A stretch of 64,000 nucleotides of DNA. Source: Desulfolucanica intricata (GTDB taxonomy: Bacteria; Bacillota; Desulfotomaculia; Desulfotomaculales; Desulfofarciminaceae). The notes below the pieces were generated by a model that was not told the DNA's origin, did not search any database, and saw only the letters and a program-made list of their open reading frames with translations. The stretch spans positions 1 through 64,000 of the forward strand of contig NZ_BCWE01000020.1 of assembly GCF_001592105.1 (NCBI RefSeq). The letters are read 5' to 3'. This document shows, one piece after another, positions 17,368 to 26,403 of the stretch (within the stretch, counting starts at the first letter, position 1; every line of letters starts with the position of its first letter). Both the position numbers and the translations under genes were made by a program.

Positions 17368-18357
17368 ATGAAAATAGCGGTTGATGCTATGGGAGGGGAT
17401 TTTGCCCCCCGAGAAATTGTCCAGGGTGCTTTGCAGGCAGTAAAGGAATATCAAGCCCAGGTAATTTTAGTTGGAGATGAAAATAAAATTTTGGCAGAGT
17501 TGGGAGATGTGCCCCATAATAATATCGATATAGTTCACGCTTCAGAAGTTATAAATATGGGAGAACACCCGGCATCAGCCGTAAGAAAAAAGAAAGATTC
17601 TTCAGTAATAAAGGCTAACCAGCTGGTAAAAGAAGGTGAGGCTAAGGCCGTTGTCTCAGCCGGTAGTACCGGTGCCGCTATGGCAGCTTCATTACTGGTT
17701 TTAGGCCGAATTAAAGGAATATACCGTCCGGCAATAGCCAGCGTCTTACCTAATGTGCAAGGTGGCACTGTATTGTTAGATATTGGGGCGAATGTTGATT
17801 GTAAACCTCAATACTTATTGCAATTTGCTATTATGGGCAATCTTTATGCTAATAAGATTTTGGGAATTAAAAACCCCAGGGTAGGATTATTAAATATCGG
17901 TGAAGAGGATACGAAAGGTAATGAATTAACTTTGGCCTCCTTTCCGCTATTGGAGCAGGCTGGCATAAACTTTATCGGTAATGCCGAGGGTCGGGATATT
18001 TTTAATGGAGCTGTTGATGTAGTTGTGTGTGATGGATTTATTGGGAATATAGTTTTAAAGTCGTCAGAGGGGTTGGCTTCGACCTTAAAAAATATGATTA
18101 AGCAGGAGATTTCAGGTAGTTTATTGGCAAAGTTAGGTATAGCAATGATTTTGCCGTCTCTTAAGAAAATACAAAAACGTACTGATTATGCTGAGTATGG
18201 AGGAGCACCCCTTTTGGGAATTAATGGTATTTCAATTATTTGCCATGGAAGCTCAAGGGCAAAGGCTGTAAAGAATGCTATTCGGGTAGCCATGGAGTCT
18301 GTTAATAACCGGTTAGTAGCTGCCATTGGAGAAGATATAGAAAAAGTTAAAATTTAA
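17368..18357 (+). CDS. plsX: Phosphate acyltransferase PlsX
   Basis: This 329-residue peripheral membrane enzyme makes acyl phosphate from acyl-ACP, the acyl donor for phospholipid synthesis by PlsY. It has MKIAVDAMGGDFAPREIVQGA at the start, AVVSAGSTGAAMAASLLVLGRI, LLDIGANVDCKPQYLLQFAIMG, GLLNIGEEDTKGNEL and VVCDGFIGNIVLKSSEG. The ATG is preceded by AAGGAGG, which overlaps the end of fapR. It is followed 15 bases later by fabH. Confidence 0.97.
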   Translation: MKIAVDAMGGDFAPREIVQGALQAVKEYQAQVILVGDENKILAELGDVPHNNIDIVHASEVINMGEHPASAVRKKKDSSVIKANQLVKEGEAKAVVSAGSTGAAMAASLLVLGRIKGIYRPAIASVLPNVQGGTVLLDIGANVDCKPQYLLQFAIMGNLYANKILGIKNPRVGLLNIGEEDTKGNELTLASFPLLEQAGINFIGNAEGRDIFNGAVDVVVCDGFIGNIVLKSSEGLASTLKNMIKQEISGSLLAKLGIAMILPSLKKIQKRTDYAEYGGAPLLGINGISIICHGSSRAKAVKNAIRVAMESVNNRLVAAIGEDIEKVKI

Positions 18358-18372
18358 AGGGGGAAGAATGTA

Positions 18373-19380
18373 GTGCAGAAGAAGTTTAATGCCGGTATTG
18401 TTGGTTTGGGTACTTACGTACCGGATCGGATTCTTACTAATCTCGAACTCCAGCAGATAGTCGAAACCAGCGATGAATGGATACGTACCAGAACAGGTAT
18501 TAAAGAACGTCGTATTGCTGCACCTGAACAGGCTACCTCGGATTTAGCATATGAATCGGCAAAACGAGCTTTAGAATCCTCGGGAGTAACTCCAAATGAG
18601 ATTGACTTGATTATAGTAGCAACCAATACCCCCGATATGTTTTTCCCTGCCACCGGCTGTATAATTCAGGAGCGACTGAATGCCCAAAGGGCAGCCGCTT
18701 TTGACCTGGAAGCAGGCTGTACCGGTTTTATATATGGACTTGTTGCTGCTGATGCATTTATTTCCAGTGGGATATATAAGACCGTTTTAGTAATTGGTGC
18801 TGATATTCTATCCCGGGTAGTTAATTGGAAGGATCGCAATACTTGTGTGCTTTTTGGTGACGGGGCCGGGGCTGCTGTACTAAGGCCGGTCGAGACTGAT
18901 AGGGGTATTTTGTCTGTATGTTTGGGATCAGATGGTTCAGGTGCAGAAAATTTAACTATTCCTGCGGGCGGATCCCGTCTTCCTACATCATTGAAAACGC
19001 TGGAAGAAGATTTGCATTATATACATATGAATGGGCGGGATGTATTCAAATTTGCAGTAAAAGCAATGGGTGATGCATCTAAAAAGGTTATAGCCGGCGC
19101 AGGTTTAAAGCAAGAAGATATAGATTTTCTTGTGCCTCACCAAGCCAATATCAGAATTATTGAATCCGCTGCTAAACGTTTAAAGTTACCGATGGATAAG
19201 GTACTGGTTACTGTTGATCGTTACGGTAACAATTCGACTGCATCTATCCCTTTAGCTTTGGAAGAAGCTGTTGAAGATGGTAGGATAAAGGATGGCCAGA
19301 ATATAGTTCTGGTTGGTTTTGGAGCCGGACTTACTTGGGGTGCGGTGGCAATGCGTTGGGGTTCAACTGGTATTCTTTAA
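18373..19380 (+). CDS. fabH: 3-oxoacyl-ACP synthase III FabH
   Basis: This 335-residue enzyme starts fatty-acid chains by condensing an acyl-CoA primer with malonyl-ACP. The catalytic triad is visible: Cys in EAGCTGFIYGL, His in PHQANIRIIE and Asn in RYGNNSTASIPLAL. The N terminus has SDEWIRTRTGIKERRI, typical for CoA binding. The start is GTG 18373 behind AGGGGGAA. It lies between plsX and fabK. Confidence 0.97.
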   Translation: MQKKFNAGIVGLGTYVPDRILTNLELQQIVETSDEWIRTRTGIKERRIAAPEQATSDLAYESAKRALESSGVTPNEIDLIIVATNTPDMFFPATGCIIQERLNAQRAAAFDLEAGCTGFIYGLVAADAFISSGIYKTVLVIGADILSRVVNWKDRNTCVLFGDGAGAAVLRPVETDRGILSVCLGSDGSGAENLTIPAGGSRLPTSLKTLEEDLHYIHMNGRDVFKFAVKAMGDASKKVIAGAGLKQEDIDFLVPHQANIRIIESAAKRLKLPMDKVLVTVDRYGNNSTASIPLALEEAVEDGRIKDGQNIVLVGFGAGLTWGAVAMRWGSTGIL

Positions 19381-19410
19381 GGTAATATAAAGAGAGAAGA
19401 GGTGGTACAG

Positions 19411-20361
19411 TTGATTCGTACCAAATTATGTGATTTATTGGGAATTAAATATCCGATAATGCAGGGAGGTATGGCCTGGGTTTCTACTGCGGAGCTGGCT
19501 GCTGCAGTGTCCGAAGCAGGTGGTTTGGGGATTATTGGTTCTGGACAGGCCCCGCCGGATTGGCTGCGTGAACAATTGCGTAAAGCAAAAGAATTAACTG
19601 ACAAGCCCTTTGGTGTTAACGTAATGCTTTTATCACCATATGCAGAAGAAAATTTAAAAATTATTAGAAATGAACGGGTAGCAGTAGTCACCACCGGGGC
19701 AGGCAACCCTGGGAAATACGTACCTTGGCTGCAAGAGGTGGGAACAAAGGTGATTCCGGTAGTTGCCTCGGTTGCTCTGGCCAAGCGTTTAGTTAGAAAC
19801 GGAGTAGACGCAATAATTGCTGAAGGAACCGAATCCGGGGGACATATTGGGGATTTAACAACAATGACTTTAGTTCCTCAGGTGGTTGATGCTGTAGATG
19901 TCCCGGTTATTGCTGCCGGAGGAATATTTGACGGAAGAGGTTTGGCTGCAGCTTTATGTCTCGGAGCTGTAGGTGTGCAAATGGGAACCCGCTTTATGAG
20001 TGCAGCAGAATGTACTGTTCATGAAAATATTAAGAATGCCATTATTAAAGCTAAAGACAGGGATACCATGGTAACCGGTAGGCCTACGGGGCATCCGGTG
20101 CGGGTAATTAGAAATAAGTTAACTCGACAGTTTGAAGAATTGGAAAGTCGCTGTGCTCCTGTAGAAGAATTTGAAAGGCTGGGAGTCGGACGGTTAAGGG
20201 CTGCTATGGTTGAAGGTGATACTGAGTTTGGGTCAGTGATGGCCGGTCAAGTGTCGGCGATGGTGAAAAAAATTGAGGTAGTAGAAGAAATTGTTCAAGA
20301 CGTAATTAAAGGTGCCGAAAAAACTTTATGTCAGCTTTATGAAGGTGGGGTAATAAAGTAA
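19411..20361 (+). CDS. fabK: Enoyl-ACP reductase II FabK (FMN type)
   Basis: This 316-residue flavoprotein of the nitronate monooxygenase fold carries out the last reduction of each elongation round. It begins IRTKLCDLLGIKYPIMQGGMAWV and has AEGTESGGHIG (a catalytic His), PVIAAGGIFDGRGLAAALCLGAVGVQMGTRF and a short C-terminal helix pair. TTG 19411 is chosen because AGAGGTGG lies 5 bases ahead and homologues begin there; a GTG at 19402 would touch its own ribosome site. No fabI is present, so FabK is the operon's only enoyl reductase. Confidence 0.93.
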   Translation: MIRTKLCDLLGIKYPIMQGGMAWVSTAELAAAVSEAGGLGIIGSGQAPPDWLREQLRKAKELTDKPFGVNVMLLSPYAEENLKIIRNERVAVVTTGAGNPGKYVPWLQEVGTKVIPVVASVALAKRLVRNGVDAIIAEGTESGGHIGDLTTMTLVPQVVDAVDVPVIAAGGIFDGRGLAAALCLGAVGVQMGTRFMSAAECTVHENIKNAIIKAKDRDTMVTGRPTGHPVRVIRNKLTRQFEELESRCAPVEEFERLGVGRLRAAMVEGDTEFGSVMAGQVSAMVKKIEVVEEIVQDVIKGAEKTLCQLYEGGVIK

Positions 20362-21299
20362 TGTCTTTGGCTTTTGTGTTTCCCGGACAAGGTTCACAAT
20401 ATATCGGTATGGGGAAGGAATTTTATGATACTTTTTCAGTGGCCAGAGAGATATATGACCTGGCAGATAAAGCATTAGGTTTTAGTATCAGTGAGTTATG
20501 TTTTGGGGGTCCGGAAGAAGTATTGGGACAAACAATCAATACTCAGCCGGCTTTGCTAACTACCAGTATGGCTTGTCTGGCTGTTTTGAGACAGGAAGGA
20601 ATTGTCCCGCAGGTGGTGGCGGGACACAGCTTGGGTGAATATTCTGCTCTGGTAGCAGCCGGTTCTTTATCTTTTGTGGATGCGGTGCAAATTGTACGTA
20701 AACGAGGTCAGCTTATGCAAGAAGCTGTCCCTCCAGGCGGTGGTGCTATGGCAGCTGTTTTAGGGATAGAAAGTAATGTACTGCTGGATGTAGTAAAACT
20801 GTCCTCCGATATAGGCGTAGTGGAAGTTGTAAATTTTAACTGTCCCGGGCAGTTGGTAATAGCAGGTGAAACTGAAGCATTAGGTAAAGCAATAAAATTG
20901 GCTAAGGAAGCTGGTGCCAGACGGGCAATTAAATTGGCAGTAAGTGGACCCTTTCATTCCAGTTTAATGCGCCCTGCCGGCGAAAAATTAGGTCGGGAAT
21001 TGGATACTGTAACTGTCAAAGAACCTGAGATAAAGATTGTAGCCAATATCAGTGCTGATTATGTAACCAATGCAGCAGAGATAAAAAATTCTTTGATTAG
21101 ACAAATTTATGGCCCGGTGAGATGGGAGGAAACTGTTATTAGAATGATCGAAGATGGTGTAGATACTTTTGTTGAAGTAGGTCCGGGAAAAGTTTTAAGT
21201 GGTCTGATAAAAAAAATAAACAGAGAAGTTCGGATACATAATGTTGGAGATCAAGCTTCTTTAGAAAAAGCGCTTGCACATCTGAAGGAGGTTAGCTAA
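20361..21299 (+). CDS. fabD: Malonyl-CoA:ACP transacylase FabD
   Basis: This 312-residue enzyme loads malonate onto [20 protein letters not shown] opens the protein, the nucleophile elbow is [10 protein letters not shown], the catalytic His lies in SGPFHSSLM, and [17 protein letters not shown] is near the end. Its ATG overlaps the fabK stop codon by one base, which suggests coupled translation. Confidence 0.97.
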   Translation: MSLAFVFPGQGSQYIGMGKEFYDTFSVAREIYDLADKALGFSISELCFGGPEEVLGQTINTQPALLTTSMACLAVLRQEGIVPQVVAGHSLGEYSALVAAGSLSFVDAVQIVRKRGQLMQEAVPPGGGAMAAVLGIESNVLLDVVKLSSDIGVVEVVNFNCPGQLVIAGETEALGKAIKLAKEAGARRAIKLAVSGPFHSSLMRPAGEKLGRELDTVTVKEPEIKIVANISADYVTNAAEIKNSLIRQIYGPVRWEETVIRMIEDGVDTFVEVGPGKVLSGLIKKINREVRIHNVGDQASLEKALAHLKEVS

Positions 21300-21300
21300 A

Positions 21301-22044
21301 ATGTTACTTGATGGCAGAGTTGCCGTTGTCACCGGTGCGTCCCGTGGAATTGGACGGGCTATCGCTAAAGCCCTGGCCTGTGAAGGTGCTGATGTTGTGG
21401 TAAATTGTGCGGGCAAGGTTGAGGCTGCTGAAGAAGTAGCCCGTGAAATCACTGAAATGGGACGGCGTTCCATGGTGATAAGGGCTAATGTGGCCAATTC
21501 AAGTGAAGTTGCGGAGATGATTAGTAGTGTTCTGAAGACTTTTGGACGCCTTGATATTTTAGTAAATAACGCCGGTATTACAAAAGATAACTTAATTATG
21601 CGTATGTCCGAAGAAGATTGGGATTCTGTACTGGATGTTAATTTAAAGGGTGCTTTTAACTGTACTAAAGCTGTTACCAGGCCAATGTTAAAGGCCCGGT
21701 ACGGGCGGATAATAAACATCAGTTCAGTTGTCGGGCTCTCGGGAAATGCCGGGCAAGCTAACTATGCTGCTACCAAAGCAGGTTTGATAGGGTTTACCAA
21801 GGCAATGGCCAAAGAATTAGGTTCACGTAATATTACTGTGAATGCTGTAGCTCCCGGTTTTATAGAAACTGAAATGACTAAATCTTTGCCTGACGATATT
21901 AAGCAAAAAATGCTTGAGCAAATATCTCTCGGGCGCTTTGGAAATCCTGACGATGTTGCTTCAACAGTAGTATTTTTAGTCAGTGACAAAGCATCATATA
22001 TTAACGGACAGGTGTTAGCCATTGATGGCGGCTTGGTTTTATAA
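21301..22044 (+). CDS. fabG: 3-oxoacyl-ACP reductase FabG
   Basis: This 247-residue short-chain dehydrogenase reduces 3-oxoacyl-ACP. It has the NADPH site [16 protein letters not shown], the LVNNAGIT block, the catalytic Ser in INISSVVG, and [14 protein letters not shown] with Tyr and Lys. It ends [14 protein letters not shown]. It follows fabD after a single base. A small hairpin, ACGGTT/AACCGT at about 22052-22073, lies between fabG and acpP. Confidence 0.97.
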   Translation: MLLDGRVAVVTGASRGIGRAIAKALACEGADVVVNCAGKVEAAEEVAREITEMGRRSMVIRANVANSSEVAEMISSVLKTFGRLDILVNNAGITKDNLIMRMSEEDWDSVLDVNLKGAFNCTKAVTRPMLKARYGRIINISSVVGLSGNAGQANYAATKAGLIGFTKAMAKELGSRNITVNAVAPGFIETEMTKSLPDDIKQKMLEQISLGRFGNPDDVASTVVFLVSDKASYINGQVLAIDGGLVL

Positions 22045-22092
22045 ATAGCGCTGACGGTTATTTAATAAACCGTTGGAAGGGGGTGAATATGG

Positions 22093-22323
22093 ATGTCAGT
22101 TTTTGAAGAGGTTAAAACTATTATTGTAGAACAGTTGGGTGTAGAAGAAGATGAAATTAATATGGAATCGTCCTTTATAGATGATTTAGGTGCTGATTCG
22201 CTGGATATTGTTGAACTAGTTATGGCTTTTGAAGAAAAATTTGATCTGGTTATCCCCGATGATGATGCTGAGAAAATTCGTACTGTCGGTGAGGCAGTTA
22301 AGTATATTCAGGAGCATCAATAA
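22093..22323 (+). CDS. acpP: Acyl carrier protein
   Basis: This 76-residue acidic protein carries the growing acyl chain on a phosphopantetheine arm. The attachment Ser is residue 36 in [14 protein letters not shown]. Helices and length are normal. The ATG at 22093 is preceded by AAGGGGGTG; an overlapping ATG at 22089 is out of frame. A terminator-like hairpin stands after it, which would let acpP be made in excess over fabF. Confidence 0.98.
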   Translation: MSVFEEVKTIIVEQLGVEEDEINMESSFIDDLGADSLDIVELVMAFEEKFDLVIPDDDAEKIRTVGEAVKYIQEHQ

Positions 22324-22343
22324 ATCGTTCAAAAAATTATCTA

Positions 22344-22377
22344 AAAAAGTCCCGGGAGATAACTTTCGGGACTTTTT
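22344..22377 (+). terminator. Hairpin between acpP and fabF (partial terminator)
   Basis: AAAAAGTCCCG pairs with CGGGACTTTTT over an 11-12 base loop and ends in five T. Since fabF and the next genes have no clear promoter of their own, it probably stops only part of the transcription. Confidence 0.75.
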
Positions 22378-22409
22378 AAAAGTTGTATGTTTTAGCAGGA
22401 GGTGCTGTT

Positions 22410-23654
22410 TTGCATAAACGGGTTGTAGCTACGGGTATAGGTGTTATATCTCCGGTAGGAACAGGAATTGAATCATTTTGGCCGACTTTAACCGCCGGTG
22501 TTTCTGGTATTGGAAAAATCACTCGCTTTGACCCTACCGATTTTAGTACACAAATTGCCGGTGAAGTAAAAGATTTTAACCCCCTGGACTTTTTAGATAA
22601 AAAAGAAGCCCGGCGAATGGACAGGTTTGCGCAATTTGCTGTGGCCGCAACAAAAATGGCTGTTGATGATGCCGCCTTAGATTTAGAGAAAATTGACCGG
22701 AATCGTGTTGGAGTTGTTGTAGGTTCCGGTGTCGGAGGCCTGGAAACTTTGGAAGACCAGGCTAATGTTTTATCAAAACGAGGTCCCGGTCGTATAAGTC
22801 CTTTTTTTGTTCCGATGATGATTGCTAATATGGGAGCAGGTCAAATAGCTATTGCTTTTGGACTGCGTGGTCCGAATATTACCACTGTTACTGCCTGTGC
22901 TTCAAGTACTAATGCCGTGGGAGATGCAGTAAAACTTATTCAACGTGGGCATGCTGATGTAGTAATTGCCGGGGGAACTGAGGCTCCGATTACTCCTTTA
23001 GCTGTAGGTGGTTTTTGCTCTATGAGAGCAATGTCTACCCGCAATGACGCCCCCGAAGAAGCCAGCCGGCCCTTTGATGCTGACCGTGATGGTTTTGTAA
23101 TCGGAGAAGGTGCGGCAATATTGGTGTTGGAGTCAGAGGAGCATGCTTTAAAAAGGGGTGCTCGTATCTACGGTGAAATTGCCGGTTATGGTACTACTTG
23201 TGATGCTTATCATATTACAGCACCTGAGCCCGAGGGAACTGGTGCAGCTGCTTCGATGCAAATGGCTTTAGAGGATGCCGGCATCAAGCCTGAACAGGTA
23301 GATTATATAAATGCACATGGAACATCAACGCCGTTAAACGATAAATTAGAGACAATAGCTATTAAGCGAGTTTTTGGTGACAGGGCAAAACATTTAGCTG
23401 TAAGTTCAACTAAATCTATGACCGGTCATATGTTGGGGGCAGCCGGTGCATTGGAAGCGGCAGTTTGTCTTTTAGTTATTAACAGGAATTTAATTCCACC
23501 GACTATAAACTATCGCACACCGGATCCGGATTGTGATCTTGATTATGTTCCCAATGTGGCCAGAAAAGCTAAGGTGGACGTCGCAATGTCGAATTCGTTT
23601 GGTTTTGGTGGGCATAATGCAACTTTAATATTTTCTCGGATTAATAACAGTTGA
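22410..23654 (+). CDS. fabF: 3-oxoacyl-ACP synthase II FabF
   Basis: This 414-residue elongating condensing enzyme shows the Cys-His-His triad: [27 protein letters not shown] and [19 protein letters not shown]. The C terminus has [18 protein letters not shown] 22410 is preferred to ATG 22383 because AGGAGGTG is located 8 bases before it and [16 protein letters not shown] is the usual N terminus. It closes the fatty-acid part of the operon. Confidence 0.97.
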   Translation: MHKRVVATGIGVISPVGTGIESFWPTLTAGVSGIGKITRFDPTDFSTQIAGEVKDFNPLDFLDKKEARRMDRFAQFAVAATKMAVDDAALDLEKIDRNRVGVVVGSGVGGLETLEDQANVLSKRGPGRISPFFVPMMIANMGAGQIAIAFGLRGPNITTVTACASSTNAVGDAVKLIQRGHADVVIAGGTEAPITPLAVGGFCSMRAMSTRNDAPEEASRPFDADRDGFVIGEGAAILVLESEEHALKRGARIYGEIAGYGTTCDAYHITAPEPEGTGAAASMQMALEDAGIKPEQVDYINAHGTSTPLNDKLETIAIKRVFGDRAKHLAVSSTKSMTGHMLGAAGALEAAVCLLVINRNLIPPTINYRTPDPDCDLDYVPNVARKAKVDVAMSNSFGFGGHNATLIFSRINNS

Positions 23655-23705
23655 TAAAATGTCGAATACTAGAGTAAATATCTTACCCAAAACAGGGGAC
23701 TGGAA

Positions 23706-24485
23706 ATGAAAAAAACTCAGAATTATTTAACTCAATTAAAACAACAAATTGGTGTAAACTGGAATGATAAAAACTTGCTTTATCAGGCTCTGACTCATAG
23801 TTCGTATGTTTATGAGAGCGGCTCCGCCGGCTTATCTAATAATCAGAGATTAGAATTTTTAGGAGATGCAGTTCTGGAACTTTTGATGAGTGAGCACCTG
23901 TATCGCTCTTATCCCGATTATACCGAAGGAGAGTTAACAAAGCTCAGGGCTGCTATTGTATGTGAGCCGTCTTTGGCTAAGGTGGCCCGCAGGCTGGGGT
24001 TAGGAGCATGTTTACGCATGGGAAAAGGAGAGGAGCGTTCCGGGGGTAGAGAGCGGTCTTCGATTTTAGCTGATTCCTTTGAAGCACTGCTGGGGGCTGT
24101 TTACCTAGACCAGGGTTTAGAAAAATCCAGGGCTTTTGCGTTGGATTTTCTTTCTCCGATTATAAAAGACGTTATTGAAGGTAAGGTGGATCAAGACTAT
24201 AAAACTGAACTGCAGGAAATGCTTCAGAAGAAATCTCCGGAACCAATTAATTATGTAATTTTAAAGGAAGAAGGTCCGGATCATCAAAAGGTTTTTACAG
24301 CAGGTGTAGTATATTATGGAAAGATCATCGGAAAAGGAACCGGCCGTTCGAAAAAAGAAGCCGAACAGCAAGCTGCCAAAATCGCTCTTGCAGAGATGAT
24401 TGGTAATGGACAAACTCATATGCGGGTTCGTTCTCATTTGCATACGAGAACCAAGAAAAAACCCGTGCAGGGATGCAAACGGTAG
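23706..24485 (+). CDS. rnc: Ribonuclease III
   Basis: This 259-residue double-strand-specific RNase has the catalytic signature NQRLEFLGDAVLEL (about residue 48) and ILADSFEALLGAVYLDQG in the nuclease domain, then a C-terminal dsRBD (about 160-235, with DYKTELQEMLQKK and GTGRSKKEAEQQAAKIAL). A basic tail of about 25 residues (RSHLHTRTKKK) follows. The order acpP-fabF-rnc-ftsY is common in clostridia, with smc often between rnc and ftsY; smc is not present here. Confidence 0.97.
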   Translation: MKKTQNYLTQLKQQIGVNWNDKNLLYQALTHSSYVYESGSAGLSNNQRLEFLGDAVLELLMSEHLYRSYPDYTEGELTKLRAAIVCEPSLAKVARRLGLGACLRMGKGEERSGGRERSSILADSFEALLGAVYLDQGLEKSRAFALDFLSPIIKDVIEGKVDQDYKTELQEMLQKKSPEPINYVILKEEGPDHQKVFTAGVVYYGKIIGKGTGRSKKEAEQQAAKIALAEMIGNGQTHMRVRSHLHTRTKKKPVQGCKR

Positions 24486-24496
24486 GAGAGGGTTAA

Positions 24497-25435
24497 ATGG
24501 GATTCTTCGGTCGCTTAAAAGAAAGTCTTACAAAAACAAGAAAGAATTTTGTTGAAAAAATTGAAACACTTGTAACCCGGCGGCGGGCTATAGATGAAGA
24601 ATTTTATGAAGAATTAGAAGAAATTTTAATTGAGGCCGACGTTGGCGTTAACACGGCCATGGAAATGGTTGAAAATTTGCGTCGGGAAGTAAAAAGAAGA
24701 AAAATAAGAGATACTGAGGAACTTAAAAATGTTTTAAAAGAGCAAATTACAGTTATTTTGGGCTCAGTAGAGGATAATGCTATAAATGTTAACGAGGGCG
24801 GCTTGACTGTAATATTGGTAGTGGGAGTAAACGGCGTCGGAAAAACTACTACCATTGGTAAGCTCGCTCATTTTTTTAAAGAGGAACAGCATAAGAAAGT
24901 TTTACTTGCTGCCGGAGATACCTTTCGGGCCGCTGCTATAGATCAATTGGAAATTTGGTCTAACCGGGTAGGAGTAGAAATTATTAAACACAAGGAAGGT
25001 TCCGACCCGGCAGCGGTAGTTTATGATGCTATGCAGGCGGCCCGGGCCAGGAAGGCAGATATATTAATTGTTGATACTGCCGGTAGGCTGCATACTAAAA
25101 GTAACCTGATGGATGAATTGAAAAAAATTAAACGAGTAATAACTAAAGAACTTCCGGAGGCACCTCAAGAAGTACTGCTTGTTTTAGATGCTACTACCGG
25201 TCAGAATGCTGTAAATCAGGCCAAGTTGTTTAGTGAGGCCACTGATGTTACTGGTATAGCATTAACAAAACTGGATGGTACTGCCAAGGGTGGTGTGGTA
25301 ATAGCTATTAAAAACGTTCTGAATATTCCGGTAAAATTAATCGGTATCGGTGAAGGAATAGAGGATTTAAGTCCGTTTGACCCCGGTGCTTTTGCCGATG
25401 CACTTTTTCCGGATACTAAAGAAGAATCTGCTTAA
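24497..25435 (+). CDS. ftsY: Signal recognition particle receptor FtsY
   Basis: This 312-residue SRP receptor GTPase docks ribosome-SRP complexes at the membrane. It has a short N-terminal helical part (no long acidic A domain), the P-loop GVNGVGKTTTIGKLA, DTFRAAAIDQLEIW, DTAGRLHTKSNLM and TKLDGTAKGGVVI. It lies 11 bases after rnc and is followed by a terminator. Its partner Ffh is encoded 8 kb downstream. Confidence 0.98.
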   Translation: MGFFGRLKESLTKTRKNFVEKIETLVTRRRAIDEEFYEELEEILIEADVGVNTAMEMVENLRREVKRRKIRDTEELKNVLKEQITVILGSVEDNAINVNEGGLTVILVVGVNGVGKTTTIGKLAHFFKEEQHKKVLLAAGDTFRAAAIDQLEIWSNRVGVEIIKHKEGSDPAAVVYDAMQAARARKADILIVDTAGRLHTKSNLMDELKKIKRVITKELPEAPQEVLLVLDATTGQNAVNQAKLFSEATDVTGIALTKLDGTAKGGVVIAIKNVLNIPVKLIGIGEGIEDLSPFDPGAFADALFPDTKEESA

Positions 25436-25458
25436 CCGTATTTCATACGGTTTTTTCT
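25434..25458 (+). terminator. Terminator after ftsY
   Basis: AACCGTA pairs with TACGGTT over a 5-base loop and runs into a T-rich tract. It starts at the ftsY stop codon and ends the fapR-ftsY transcript. Confidence 0.9.
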
Positions 25459-25481
25459 TTTCTAATCTTATTAGCACAATA

Positions 25482-25517
25482 TTCCTTTTACCAAAAAAAA
25501 TGGCTTTGTAAAAGGAA
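25482..25517 (+). promoter_or_regulatory. Inverted repeat ahead of the nucleoside-salvage operon
   Basis: TTCCTTTTAC at 25482-25491 and GTAAAAGGAA at 25508-25517 form a perfect 10-base inverted repeat with a 16-base centre. It lies about 75 bases upstream of mtnP and could be an operator or a leader stem. No clear -35/-10 pair was found around it, so its role is uncertain. Confidence 0.45.
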
Positions 25518-25557
25518 AGTACTGATAAAAAGCGAATACTAGGGGGGATTGGTAAGC

Positions 25558-25593
25558 ATGCTAAATAGTAACTTGTATTGGGAGGGGAAGTAA
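25558..25593 (+). CDS. Possible 11-codon leader ORF overlapping mtnP
   Basis: ATG 25558 lies 9 bases after a strong AGGGGGGA and opens an 11-codon frame whose stop codon overlaps the mtnP ATG (TAATG). The arrangement suggests translational coupling. The peptide contains NLYWEG and resembles nothing I know. The second ribosome site (GGGAGGGG) lies inside this frame and serves mtnP, so the first one is otherwise unexplained. Confidence 0.4.
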   Translation: MLNSNLYWEGK

Positions 25594-26390
25594 TGTCGGT
25601 AAGAATAGGTATAATTGGTGGTACCGGGGTTTATGACCCTAATATTTTGGAAAATATTCGGGATGAACAAATTGAAACGGAGTACGGCCTAACACGAGTT
25701 AAAATAGGAGAATATAAGGGGAAAGCCATAGCATTCATGGCCCGCCACGGGGAAGACCATTCAGTTCCTCCACACCTGGTAAATTACCGGGCAAATATAG
25801 CCGGTTTACAGAAGTTGGGTGTTAAAAGCATCTTTGCCACAGCTGCAGTAGGCTCTTTGAATTCTGCTATGGAACCGGAGAATTTTGTTTTTGTGGACCA
25901 ATTTTTGGATTTTACCAAAGTACGTAAAAATACTTTTTTTGAGGGTGGAGAAAAGGGTGTAGTACATCTGGATATGACTGAGCCATATTGTCCGGAACTA
26001 AGGAAAACATTAACTCAAGCAGCACATACATTGGGGTTGACAGCTCATTCTACCGGTACCTATGTATGTGCAGAGGGCCCACGCTTTGAGACTCCGGCAG
26101 AAATTCGAATGTATCGCCAGCTTGGTGGAGATTTGGTTGGAATGACCAGTGTACCCGAGGTAGTTTTAGCCAGAGAAGCACAAATGTGTTATGCCACTAT
26201 TTGTATGGTCACAAATTTTGCCGCGGGTATTTCCCCTAATAAACTAACCCATCAGGAAGTTGTTGATGTAATGAGTAAAAATGTGATCAACTTACGTAGT
26301 CTGATTATGGCAGCAATAGATAACTTGGATGAAAATCGTACTTGTCTTTGTCATCGCTCACCGGCTGATCTATCGGCAGTAGGTGATTAG
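25593..26390 (+). CDS. mtnP: MtnP-type purine nucleoside phosphorylase, probably for methylthioinosine/5'-deoxyinosine
   Basis: This 265-residue protein of the MTA phosphorylase/PNP family cleaves the base from 5'-methylthio- or 5'-deoxynucleosides with phosphate. It has IGIIGGTGVYDP (phosphate loop), MARHGEDHSVPPHLVNYRANI, FATAAVGSLN, EGPRFETPAEIRMYR and GMTSVPEVVLARE. At the base-recognition loop it reads VTNFAAG, with Asn where adenine-specific MTAPs have Asp (VTDYD). An Asn there goes with 6-oxopurines in the PNP family. With mtaD in the same operon, I infer a preference for inosine-type substrates. The ATG at 25593 with GGGAGGGG upstream is chosen over TTG 25578. Confidence 0.88.
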   Translation: MSVRIGIIGGTGVYDPNILENIRDEQIETEYGLTRVKIGEYKGKAIAFMARHGEDHSVPPHLVNYRANIAGLQKLGVKSIFATAAVGSLNSAMEPENFVFVDQFLDFTKVRKNTFFEGGEKGVVHLDMTEPYCPELRKTLTQAAHTLGLTAHSTGTYVCAEGPRFETPAEIRMYRQLGGDLVGMTSVPEVVLAREAQMCYATICMVTNFAAGISPNKLTHQEVVDVMSKNVINLRSLIMAAIDNLDENRTCLCHRSPADLSAVGD

Positions 26391-26403
26391 TGGGAGGTAA
26401 ATT

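Noticed and set aside
25459-25592. A SAM, SAH or other riboswitch ahead of the salvage operon
   Set aside because: I looked for SAM-I, SAM-II and SAH aptamer patterns, given the pathway. The leader is short and AT-rich, with one simple inverted repeat and no recognisable core.
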